NCBI GenBank assembly: GCA_027563935.2
Contig: CM050454.1
Coordinates: 3,438,001-3,502,000, forward strand
Source of the DNA: Costus lasius
Taxonomy: Eukaryota; Streptophyta; Magnoliopsida; Zingiberales; Costaceae
Length of the DNA stretch: 64,000 nt
Direction of reading: 5' to 3'
In this document: one piece after another, positions 1 to 10,800 of the stretch
How the letters are laid out: each line of letters begins with the position of its first letter
Numbering within the stretch: position 1 is the stretch's first letter
Program-made: the position numbers and the translations under genes
The notes under the pieces: generated by a model
Database searches by the model: none
Told to the model about the DNA's origin: nothing
Seen by the model: the letters and a program-made list of their open reading frames with translations, nothing else

Positions 1-335
1 TCCTATATAAGGAGAGGCATGCAGAGGGTTGGAATACACATTGACAAGCTCTCGTGTTCTCTTCTCTCTCACGCTCTCTCTCATTTTTATGCTATCAGCC
101 GAAAGTATTCCTTGTGACAACTGCTACACTGACGCGCCGGTAGTAGTGAAATCCTGGTTGAATCTTTGAGGTGAAATATCAGTCAAATCCCGTGCGAGAG
201 ATGGAAATTTATCTAAAGACAAATCCATTAGGATTACCTCCAGGTTATTCTAACCTTAATCTCTTTCTTTGTTTTTGTTAATTGCAGGATTAGATCTAAC
301 ACCCTGAACCCAACGTGGCTAAAACACTATATTCT
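1..335 (+). other. Possible LTR or promoter/leader fragment at window edge
   Basis: The window opens with a TATA-like TATATAA at about 5-11, then a CT-rich leader-like stretch, and no long ORF. This resembles the TATA/R part of an LTR, but no second copy, target duplication or retroelement ORF is visible, and the left part lies outside the window. It could equally be an ordinary promoter and leader. Confidence 0.22.
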
Positions 336-2329
336 ATACTCGACTCCATCAGGGAGTCGGGTTCTCATTGGAAACTTGACTTTGACAAAAAAAAATTAAC
401 AAAAAAAATCTTCTTCTAATACTAATATATAAAAAATAAACTAAAGAGTGAGTCAAGTGAGAGAGGAAGTGAGAAATTTAAGATTTTTAATTTTCTTATA
501 TATATATATATAAGAGTAATTTAGTAAAATTACACTTCAGATTGAGTCGAGTTTGGGTTTGGGGCGGGTTCTAGAATACCCAGATCCAACCTGCCCTACT
601 GAATGAAGACTTGGGTTTTACTCAAACTCGCCCCGAACTCAGTCAACTCAAATTTTCCCCGTCAACAGTGAGGTGGGTCTATGTTTTCTTGCAAACCCTA
701 AGAGCATATCTATGTTGTCTTAAGTGTGCCAACTAGATGTATACATAGTATAAGAGATGGCTAGTATAAATGGTATAAATAATTATCTAAAAAATATGTT
801 ATTGCCCCCAACAAATAAAAAAAAGACATATACAAATATAATTTTAGCCCCTATATACTTTGAGTCCTGGATCCATTAATAAGGTGCTTATTCTGTATTT
901 AGCATCCCAAGCATGTTATTTATACCACCCTAAATCTTGTGTATTGTGTATTGCGCTTATCGCTTGTCATTTGTATCTACGACTCCTCCTTGTTCTTATC
1001 CTTGTCGACCCATCACCATCAACATCATCGTCGTCTTTGTTGTCATCGTCTTAAATAAATTTTGATTCTAAAGTTAGTTTAACCAGTAAGAGTAGAATCC
1101 CGCCTTCATTACTTAATTTGCATATTATATATATATATAACAAAACCAAATTTCTCAACTGAGCAAGAACATAACATTGTGAAATGTACCCCCACCCCAC
1201 AGTTTGGTCTGAACTAAAATTTGATTCCTACAGTTTAACAACTAGTTTCAATCCACTCTAAACTATCCTATTTTACTATAGTTTAGAGACAGAAAGTACT
1301 CTACGCTGAACACAACTCATGTTGGAGGACACTGGCGCCATGATAAGTAAAGGCATGAGCAAAAACAATGAAAGGCACTCCACCCCTAGCGAAGGGACAT
1401 TTGAAGGTGAATAGTAAAAGCTGTAGCTTGGAATGTGATAAAAGAAGGGGAGGGGCAGTGCAGGGAATCATGTGGGGAGACCCAAAGATGTAGAAGCTCC
1501 CATGTGGAGGCCATGTGGAAGTAACACCCCCATCCTTTTCTTTCCCAATGGCCATCTCACCAGGAAGCAGAAAAGAAAGCACCCCTACATTCAGTCACCA
1601 TGTTTCCTGGATCCTGCAAACTTTTTCTGAAAACCCCAATTGGTGCATCCCCCTTCAAATCAGGGAGGGAGCAAGAAAGAAAAATGTGGTCCTTTGATTT
1701 TTTTTTATTTGTCCCTTTTTGTATAATTTGTGATAAGTATATTCTTAGTGTATCGACCTAGTCGGTAAGTCGAACTATGTAGATTCAGTATAGTGAGTGA
1801 GAGTGAGATCGAATCTATAGAGATCGAAGACGCAAAAAGTCGAGAACTCGAAAGGCTCTAAAGGACCAAGCACATAGAAGTTGAGCTCATAGGGACTGAG
1901 CACTCAAACTCGAACAACAAAACTAATCCAAGTCAGTCCACATGGATACTAGAATCATCAGTTAAATCAGCCAACACATGCACCATAGGAATTAGCTCCA
2001 GAGTGTCACATTCTTGTGATCTTAAACTCTCTGATTGGTCAGTCTCAATGGACAACAGATTATGTCTCTTGAGAAGTCAACACTATCCAGAACAATTAAC
2101 ATGTGCTGTCTTCTCAATGTTCCTGCCCTAACTCTTCAATCCTCCCAGTTCCTTCCGTGGACACTGAGCAGCAGCAGATGCTGCTTCCATTAATGAAGAA
2201 AATTCACACAATTTGACTTGCTGCTTGTGAGTTCATTGCCATTACTAGATCAACAAGAACAAGCTTTAGTCTCTCTATTATGAGATTTGGGGGAACATGT
2301 CATGATTCTCTGACATTCAACTCCTTGTT
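336..2329. other. Intergenic, no supported gene
   Basis: AT-rich intergenic DNA. Around 545-660 there is a degenerate inverted motif built on GGGTTTGGGGCGGG and its complement, which resembles decayed MITE ends. ORFs at 860-1054 and 1301-1697 show no family resemblance, codon bias or splice context that would support them. Nothing else was recognised. Confidence 0.6.
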
Positions 2330-3190
2330 TGTTTTCAGAGCTTATTCTAACTTCATTTTACAATTTTCTCAATCACTGTTAAGATCAGTGAGTAGAACTC
2401 ATCGTTTAGACACTGAAAAAGAAATTATGAATCAGATACTGGATCAGTGAGAGCTAGATTGATCTGCAAAGAGGATATGAATGTGCTGCTGCTATATCCT
2501 TGTTCAAATGTTCAGAGCATTTTCTAGCTTCTTACAATTTACTCGATTACTGATAACGTCAGTGACTATTACTCATCTTTTATGCATCTGAAATAGAAAA
2601 TATGAATCAGATATTGGATCAGAGAGACCTAAATTGATCTGGAAAAGGAATATGAATGATATATACTTGTTCTAATGTTCAGAGCTTATTCTAACTTCTT
2701 ACAAGTTACTCAATTACTGAAAACATCAGTGACTAGTACTCATCATTTGCATCTGAAAAAGAAAAATATGAATCAGATATTGGATAAGAGAAAGCTAAAT
2801 TGATCTGAAAAGGGAATATCAATGATATGTCCTTGTTCTAATGCTCAGAGCTTATTCTAACTTAATCTTCAGAGCTTATTCTAACTTCTTATAATTTACT
2901 CAATTACTGAAAACATCTGTGACTAGAACTCATCATATGCATCTGAAATAGAAAAATAGGACTCAGATATTGGATATGAGAAGGCTAAATTGATCTGGAA
3001 AGGGAAAATCAATGATATATCCTTGTTCTAATGTTCAGAGCTTATTCTAACTTCTTATAATTTACTCAATTACTGATAACATCAGTGACTAGAACTCATC
3101 ATTTAGGCATCTGAAAAAGAAATTGTGAATCAGATATTGGATCAGTGAGCACATTGATCTGCAAAGAGAATATGAATGTGCTGCTGCTGC
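2330..3190. repeat. Tandem array, about five copies of a period near 175 bp
   Basis: The phrase TTCAGAGCTTATTCTAACTT recurs near 2335, 2510 (degenerate), 2678, 2845/2869 and 3035. Each is followed by a similar run containing CAGTGACTAGAACTCATC, ATGAATCAGATATTGGAT and TGATCTG-AAAG. The copy spacing is about 165-190 bp. One copy carries a local duplication of its first 25 bases (2845 and 2869). Copies differ by substitutions and small indels, so this is an old minisatellite or satellite-like array. No coding potential is evident. Confidence 0.8.
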
Positions 3191-3556
3191 TGTAAGTTGG
3201 ATAGGTCACAAGCATGGCATGTCACTGTGGGCCTCCACAGCCATGTGCAGCCATGTGGTGTGTCCCTGCCAAGTAGGGCCTCCTCTCTCTTGGTTCTCTT
3301 TCCATTGCCCACAAGCAAATTGCTTTCAATCATGCCTCCCCATGATTCAGTGCAGTCTTCCTTCCCCTTTGAAAAATTTTCTCTTGTTTATAAATCTCTG
3401 GTGGCAAATCCAATGATCCTCCACCTTGATGCTTAAACTTCTCTGAATTCCAGTGGCACATGTGAAGACAATTTCCATGCTTCACATGTCCCTGCTTGCA
3501 TGCATTCAGAACCATTTGCTGCTTCACATTATACAACAAAGTATTGGCATGTGAAG

Positions 3557-3599
<43 letters not shown>
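3557..3599. repeat. (CT)n microsatellite
   Basis: An uninterrupted CT dinucleotide tract of about 21 units. Confidence 0.97.
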
Positions 3600-3601
<2 letters not shown>

Positions 3602-4556
3602 ATTCTATAGGACAACTTGTACTCTTAAAGCTCTCTTAGACTCTTCTGCAAGTTCCTTGTCATTAAGAATGTGCCACAATGTGCTCATTTTATAATTACA
3701 AATGATAATACTAAAATAATTCTTGAAGATGATCATTTAGCAGCGATCAATCTTATAGAAGATAAAGGACACCCCTCTAGTGAACGTCATCTATACCCTT
3801 AGGAGCATCTTTTCTTATGTTAGAGCAAGATTGCCCTAAAATAATAGTTAGGGACTAAGAGACTATAATTAGTGACTGATGAGGTAGGCCACTTTGCAAA
3901 TCAAGTAAACTCTATTTAGACTATCTTCTACTTTTGCATGATAATAACCCAAAAAAAATGATATAGCCACGAGTAGCTTGGGTGATAGCTCATGTTGAAA
4001 ATTTTTTCTAAGAATCTTAAGTCGAGTACATCTCATCTTAAGCATGAGTCACATGAATGATGCTTTAAAATTCACATATCTTACCTAATGGATGGCAGGA
4101 GTGCTAGCTTGCTTAGGATTTTTAGGAAAGGATCTTGCCTAGGAAATTTTCTCGCTTGTGCCAGTAGTGGGGTAGCGATGATTGATAACGCAATAGAGGT
4201 TCGGGAAAACAAATAGAGTGATGTTTTATGTGAAATAAGTATTTTTTTAAAATATGAATTTAGAAGTGTTGTACTCGATAATATCATAGACTAAGTCAAA
4301 CAATAGTTTTTAAAATAATACATAAATTTTTATATTAAAATATTAAATCTATAATTTTTTTGAACATAGTGGTCCAAAATTGCTTCCTTCTTAAAAGCAT
4401 GAAATTTTCTTTGAACATTTTTTTTCTCTTAGTAATTATAACATCCTAATTTAAGTAAATAACACTTTTTCTTTTTCTTTTTTTTTTTCAAAAAAAAACT
4501 TGTGTCTCAATGACAAGAGAAATTAGAGGCAAAAACACCTTTCTCTCTCTCTTCCT
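3600..4556. other. Intergenic, upstream of the HLH gene
   Basis: AT-rich DNA with poly-T/poly-A stretches near 4460-4500. It presumably includes the promoter of the HLH gene. No gene or defined element was recognised. Confidence 0.5.
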
Positions 4557-4566
4557 CAATATAAGG
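4557..4566 (+). promoter_or_regulatory. TATA-like box of the HLH gene
   Basis: CAATATAAGG lies about 65 bp before the ATG at 4629, which would leave a leader of roughly 35-40 bases. It follows a pyrimidine-rich CTCTCTCT stretch that is typical of plant core promoters. This is a motif match only. Confidence 0.35.
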
Positions 4567-4628
4567 AAAGCAAGCAAGCCTTAACTCATTACCTTCCCGT
4601 CTCCTCTGAAAACTTGAATCCTGCGACC

Positions 4629-5258
4629 ATGCAAGCACCAAACTCATTCAAGGCAGCTTTTCTCAAGCGGATGGTGCTGGGATTTCAGCTGGCTGCTGTT
4701 TCATCCAGCAGCTTGAGCTTGGAAGAGAGGAAGGACGCCATCAAGCTCTCTGCCAATGCAGCCATGGCGCGTGCCCGAGGCAACACAAGGTGGACTCGGG
4801 GCCTCCTCACCGACCTCTCCAAGAATGGCAAAGACAAGGAGCTCCTCAGAGGCCTCCTGGGAAAGGAGCACGGTAGACTGATCTGCCCGCCCTGCTGCAA
4901 CCCTTGGAAGGTCCCAAGATCCAAGAATATCATCAGAAGGTGCTTGAGGCTGTGCTCAAGAAGGAAGAAGGCAGCGGTAGGCACACAGCGGAGCAGTCTC
5001 CTCGCCAGGAAGCTGGTGAAGCAGCGGATGCAAGTGCTCAAGCGGATTGTGCCAGGAGGCGACGCCATGGACGGCTCCTGCTTGCTGGGGGAGACTCTGG
5101 ACTACGCCGTGTCCCTCAAAGCTCAGGTTGAGGTAATGCAATGGCTTCTGAAGCTTCAGGAGCCCTCAAATCTCACGTTAAGTGATCCAAGGTACCACCT
5201 TTTCTTCAATTTTCAGCTCATTTCCGATAAATTCTCGGATTCGTTCCACATTTCTTAA
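4629..5258 (+). CDS. IBH1-like atypical HLH transcription regulator
   Basis: The family consists of non-DNA-binding HLH proteins that antagonise cell-elongation bHLH activators in brassinosteroid and gibberellin signalling. The start is the ATG at 4629 in the context GCGACCATGC; an in-frame TTG at 4614 is not a plausible start. The product is 209 aa. Near the N-terminus is the family block FKAAFLKRMVLGFQ, then IKLSANAAMARARG and a TRWTRGLL segment (about 35-60). A basic stretch RRCLRLCSRRKKA follows. The C-terminal HLH is about 135-175 and contains LKRIVPGGDAMDG and LLGETLDYAVSLKAQVEVM. The basic region lacks the H-E-R residues of DNA-binding bHLH proteins. The last 20 residues are not family-like. 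A possible 83-bp GT-AG intron (5192-5274) would replace them with a short tail ending in a stop at 5327-5329. The family assignment is firm; the exact 3' end is not. Confidence 0.82.
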   Translation: MQAPNSFKAAFLKRMVLGFQLAAVSSSSLSLEERKDAIKLSANAAMARARGNTRWTRGLLTDLSKNGKDKELLRGLLGKEHGRLICPPCCNPWKVPRSKNIIRRCLRLCSRRKKAAVGTQRSSLLARKLVKQRMQVLKRIVPGGDAMDGSCLLGETLDYAVSLKAQVEVMQWLLKLQEPSNLTLSDPRYHLFFNFQLISDKFSDSFHIS

Positions 5259-5329
5259 TTGTCCTCCAATCCAGCGATCAAGTGAAAGAAATGAAATGCA
5301 TTGCAAATGAAAAGGACTTCATGTTGTAG

Positions 5330-6090
5330 CAAATGGAACTTTGTGGACTGAGAGGAAATGTTGGGCATATTGTGGGAGTTCAATCAAGAAAGAAACTTTG
5401 GAAGAAGTCACTGGGCATTGTGTCTGTTCAGTAGCTCTTTCTCTTCTGAACATACTGAAAAGATGAACAAGTTCTTTTTTAATCAGAAGCCCAACATGTG
5501 GGCAGGCATTGAAATGATTGAGACTGCATAGCATTGTAAGAATGTACTTAAGAAAGGATTTAGGGTTGATTTGGATGCTTTGTTCTTGTTGTTGGTGTCA
5601 CTTATTGATGTAATTATGTTGGATGATTACAAATTCTAGTAATCTCTCTATGGCACATTAAGTTATGTATCCTAGAAGAAGAAAAAAAAAATTCTTTTAT
5701 TTATTTATTTTTTTAGAGAAAGAAATTTTTAGGAAAAATATAAATTTTTTTAATTCAATTATTGCTTTAATTTTTTTCCTACACAATAGGAAAGCTAATG
5801 AGAATATAAAAGTATTCTATCACTGCACGAATCTCAAAGTATAATTGAGCAAAACTGATTTAATTTTGATGAAAAAAAAATTCTTAAGCGCCCCAAAATG
5901 CTCAAAAGTTTTTTCCGTAATTGAAAGCATTCACTACGCTTAGATAATTTAAGTTGAATAGGTGAATCTCTAGATTAATGAGGACATAATGTAAAACGTC
6001 TACAACCTTGCACCCAAGTGACCCAATCCATGAGGACTCGAACCTAAGTGTGACTTGGGTTAGTTCATAGTTCACTTAGACCCACACATG
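5330..6090. other. Intergenic, 3' flank of the HLH gene
   Basis: AT-rich flank with A/T homopolymer runs, up to the target-site duplication of the chromovirus at 6091. No gene was recognised. Confidence 0.5.
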
Positions 6091-6095
6091 TTAAA

Positions 6096-7881
6096 TGTTA
6101 TGGGCAAATTTATTTTTTTATAATAAACTTATCCATGACCGGCAGATCCCCTTGCGGAGATCTCAGCCCTACACTAGAGTGGCCCGCGACCGGTTAGGAT
6201 CGCGTTGCGGAAGCTGGCCCAGCACTCTACAAGCCCTCACACCACGTGCGCGAAGGGTTCGGTATGAATACCGCCCCTCGGACACGAATACAAATCTCTC
6301 ACTGTGTCAAAGTGATGGAGACTCTCCAAAACACTTTGCACTCACAGAAAGTTCCCTCAACCCGCGCTCCTTTCTCTACACAGCCGAGATAGGCACCGGC
6401 GCGGCCTCAAGCAATCACAAGGGGACGGTGGCGAACACCTTCAAGGGTGCCGGCACACACGTCCAAGACTTTGCAGCGAGCAAACAAGCAAGCACCTGCA
6501 AACAGTCACAAATCCGCACTACACATATGCGGACACAGATAACGCAAAGAACCGTCTGGACGAAAAGCCACACGAAGTCCGGACAGCGGTAAAGTCTCTA
6601 TCCACTACACACGAGAAACCCGTCCTACTACCACTACACACGATAGATCCGGGGAGGGTTTACCCTTGTAGCGTGCCACCACTCCACCAGCCGAGCCCAC
6701 CGAGATCCTCCGAGAAGCTGCGTCGGAAAGTCCGATCGGAGACGAAGCGAGATGCGCGCGCGAACACGCGCGACGAACCTTCTCTCTCGTCCCTTCTCCC
6801 TTCTCGCGGCTCGCGTGCGAACAGCGCCGAACCGTCGGCTGAAACAGGGGAGGAGAATCCTCCTCCGTCCGTCACCGTCCGGCCACCGGAGTCACGCCGG
6901 AAGGTCGGGATTTGGTCGCCCGCGTCAGGCGAAGTCTCTGCCGGAGTATTGTCGCCGGAGAAGTCGCCGTCGACGCGAATTTGAACCCAATGGACGCGTT
7001 GCTCGCGTGGAACCGAGGATCGGAAATTCCGATCCCACTCCCTCGTCTGGCTGCCGGCGCCGGAGGGGATGAGTCCCTCCTTACCTCAGGGCACCGGTGA
7101 TCGATCTGGAAGCCTCGCGCCGACGAGTCCACGGCCGAAACCTCATCGCCGACGGAAGATACGAAGCTCTGTTCTCAGATCCGCCAAATCGCCGTCGCCA
7201 GACCTGCCCGAGCTCTCAGAATGCTCGATAGGCAACCTCCCCTCGACGAGGATGGAAAACCACCCTCGCCGCCACGCTAGCGCCGATCTCCGCCGCCGAA
7301 TCGCCGGAGATCTCGCGTCCACCGGGGTGAGATTAAATCTCAACCCTGGGCTCTTCCAAGTGGATTCCACGCCCTAATTCGCCGCCAACCTCGCCGCCAA
7401 GCTGTCACGCACCGTCGGCAACTTTCCTTTCCCGGCGCGCCTCCTCCAGCTGGCCGGAATCAACGCCGGCGGCAACGCATCCCACGCGAACGGAAACAGG
7501 GGAAATTTCCCCCTTTCGCGTGCGGTTGCACTGTAGACCGGTCTGAACCGGCTGAACCGGTTCGGTTCAGCCTGGAAGGTGGTTCAGGTCCGGTTCGGGG
7601 TCGATTTGACCTCAGAATCGCCCCGCGGTTGACCCTCCTCGATGCGCACGCTCGCAAGCTCGTGCGAGAGGATCCGGGGTCCATGGGTCGAGTCAAAAGC
7701 CCACATCCACGTGTGAACCCACACTCCGTGGTTTGACTCGACCCTCGCCCTATGGACTTGTGTCAGCCTCAGTGACACGATCGCACATCCGAGTCGTCCA
7801 ACACGGCTGATGACGAGGGGTCCCGCCATCGCTCCATCTCGGTGTGCTTTGGGATTTGTGCTAAATCCCGGGAGCATCACA
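6096..7881 (-). repeat. 3' LTR of the chromovirus (left copy)
   Basis: This 1786-bp copy runs from TGTTATGGGC to GCATCACA on the plus strand. It matches 12647-14421 nearly base for base. It holds about 12 bp (around 6757-6770, in an alternating GC stretch) that the other copy lacks. It is very GC-rich compared with its surroundings. The polyprotein frame runs 21 bases into it. The ORFs inside it are not genes. Confidence 0.96.
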
Positions 7882-10800
7882 TACTCCCCCACCCAAGTTC
7901 GTCGTCGCCCTCGACGACAGGCTGTCCATGTAGATCTTCAACTCCTCCTCAAACTGCCACAAATCAGAAGCTTTCTCCCACTTAGCTTCTTCTATGGGTG
8001 TTCCTTCCCACTGCACAAGAAATTCCATCCGCCTGTTCCTCCTATATTGTCCAAGTGTTTTGTGACTCAAAATCTTTTCAATCCTTTTATCAAACTCTGC
8101 CCGAACACTAGGAGGAGCCCGACGCCCCTGAGAGCGACTGGGGTCGGTCTCGTCGGTATGAAACTTTTTCAAAAAGCTCACATGAAAGGTCGGATGAAGC
8201 TTTAATCTGTCGGGAAGTTTCAGCCTGTAGGCTACAGCACCAACCCGTCTCAAGACCTCAAAAGGTCCCTCATATCTCTGAATAAGGCTGCGATGTGCAG
8301 TCTTAGCTGAGATCTTTCTCCACATCTGAGGTGTCAACATTAAAAGTACAAGATCCCCAACTTCGAACTGTTCATCGCGTCTACTCTGATTGGCATAATG
8401 CTGCATCCTTCTTGCAGCGTGCTCTAAGCTATCACGAGCCTCCTGGAGCACCTCGGCATGATCTCTCGCAACCCGATAGGCTGCTGGGCACTCACCATCG
8501 GTGTGCTGCACAACATCAGCGGGGGTGAGAGGCTGTCGTCCTAACACCAACTCAAATGGTGTCTTGCCGGTCGCTGAAGACTGCTGCAAGTTGTAGGCAA
8601 ACTGCGCCGTGTCGAGGAGAGACACCCAGTTGCGCTGGCTTGCCGACACGAAGTGACGAAGGTATTCTTCAAGTAGTGCATTTATCCTCTCCGTCTGGCC
8701 ATCGGTCTGAGGATGGTTCGCTGTAGAAAACTTTAGCTCGGAACCAAGAGTCTTGAACAAGGACGTCCAGAAGTTACCAGTGAACCTGGCATCTCTGTCA
8801 GAAACAATGTCCAGAGGAAGCCCAAAAAGCTTCACTACATGCTTGAAGAATAGGTCAGCCGTCTCCTTGGCTGAACAAGGCTCAGGTGCTGCGATGAACA
8901 CAGAGTACTTAGAGAACCTGTCCACCACAACAAAGATAGAAGCCTTCCCTTCGACCTTCGGTAACCCAGTAATAAAATCCATGGAAACTGAAGTCCATGG
9001 TCGTTCCGGAATGGGAAGAGGCTGTAACAATCCAGCTTCGCGCCTCCTATGGACTTTATCCTGCTGGCAGATCAAGCAGGTGCGGACATAATGATCGACA
9101 TCAGCTCGCATGGAGGGCCAGTAACAAGATCGGGATAATAGAATCAGCATCCGGCGCTGTCCCGGATGTCCACTCCATGTCGTGTCGTGAAGCTCTCGCA
9201 ATAACTCGCGTCGAAGTCCGCTAGTCGCCGGAACAAGTGGCCGACCGCCCTTGGCCATCAGAAGGTCGTCGCCTTGAAGATAGTAACGACGAACCTTGCC
9301 TTCTCGCACGTCGGCGATCAGCTGCTGGTATTTGGCGTCGAGAGCAGCAGCTTGCCGAATGCGCTCGAGGAGATCACCCTCAATCCTCGATATAGAAGCA
9401 AGCACCATAGTGCACATCCTGCTGAGAGCATCTGGAACCACGTTGGAGCGCCCCGGTCTGTGCTCCCAGGTGAAGTCAAATTCAGCGAGGAACTCCTGCC
9501 ATCTCGCTTGTTTAGGTGAAAGCTTTTTCTGCGTAGCGAAGTATGTGTTGGCGACATTATCCGTCTTCACTACGAAAGCGCTACCGAGAAGATAGATGCG
9601 CCAAACTCGAAGGCAGTGGATCACGGCGACCATCTCCTTCTCGTGAGCTGAGTAACGCTGCTCCACCGGACTTAACTTCCGGCTCTCAAATGCCACTGGG
9701 TGCCCCTCCTGTAAGAGAACTCCACCGATCGCTCTGTCAGAGGCATCGGTATGGACCTCAAAGGGCCGACTGAAGTCCGGCATACGAAGAACCGGCTCAC
9801 TGGCGATCCTGCGTTTCAACTCTGCAAACGCAGTCTGATGCCGTTCTTGCCATAGCCATGGAGTCTCCTTCCTCAGGAGGTCAGAAAGAGGAGCTGCGAT
9901 CTTGGAGTAATCCTGGATAAATTTCCTGTAGAAATTCGCCACTCCCAGGAAAGATCGGAGCTCAGTAGGGGAAGTAGGTGCGGTCCCCTCGACGATGGCA
10001 CACACCTTCTCAGGATCCATCTGGACAGTGCCATGGCCTACCACATGGCCCAGAAACTGGATCTCAGAATCAGCAAAGGAGCATTTCTCCCTCTTCACAT
10101 ACAGCTGGTGTTCCCTCAGTCTCTGAAACACCAATCTCAAATGCTGTAAATGCTCCTCCATCGTGGCCGAGTACACCACGATATCATCAAGGTAGACGAC
10201 TACAAAATCATCTAGCAACTGTGTCAGAATATTGTTCATCAGGTGGGAGAAGGTAGCCGGCGCATTGGTTAAGCCAAATGGCATAACCAAGAACTCAAAG
10301 GCGCCGTACCGGGTGACACAGGCTGTCTTCGCCTCATCTCCCTCAGCTATGCGGACCTGCCAATAGCCTGATCTCAAATCAAGCTTGGTGAAGACAGTAG
10401 CGCCCGCCAGTCTGTCAATGAGGTCCTGGATATGTGGAATTGGGTATCTGTTCCTGATGGTGATCTTATTTAAGGCACGGTAGTCAACACAGAAGCGAAG
10501 ACTACCGTCCTTTTTCTTTTGAAACAGCACAGGAGCACCAAATGGAGACTTGGAGGGTTGGATGAACCCAGCTGCCAAGAGTTCATCCAACTGCTTCCTC
10601 AGCTCTACGAGCTCTGCAGGAGGCATGCGGTATGGGGGTCGGAAAGAAGGAGCTGCCCCAGGAACCAACTCAATGTGGTGATCAATCGCACGTCTGGGAG
10701 GAAGCTCCTTAGGTAGCTCAGGCGGAAGAAGATCCTGGAACTCCTCAAGTAAATTCTTCACTTCCGCTGGTACGTCGTCTGGACCTTCTACAGGGGCCGT

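Noticed and set aside
2330..3190. CRISPR-like regular spacing of repeats
   Set aside because: The whole unit is repeated with no unique spacers, and the surroundings are plant nuclear DNA.
4614..4628. TTG at 4614 as the start of the HLH gene
   Set aside because: A consensus-context ATG lies 15 bases downstream, and TTG starts are not expected in plants.
4685..5141. Minus- and other-frame ORFs within the HLH gene
   Set aside because: They are shadows of the plus-strand HLH coding sequence, which alone has a family match.
6095..7892. Several ORFs of 60-165 aa inside the chromovirus LTR, duplicated at 12646-14495
   Set aside because: They occur identically in both LTRs on both strands, carry no domain, and follow from high GC content.
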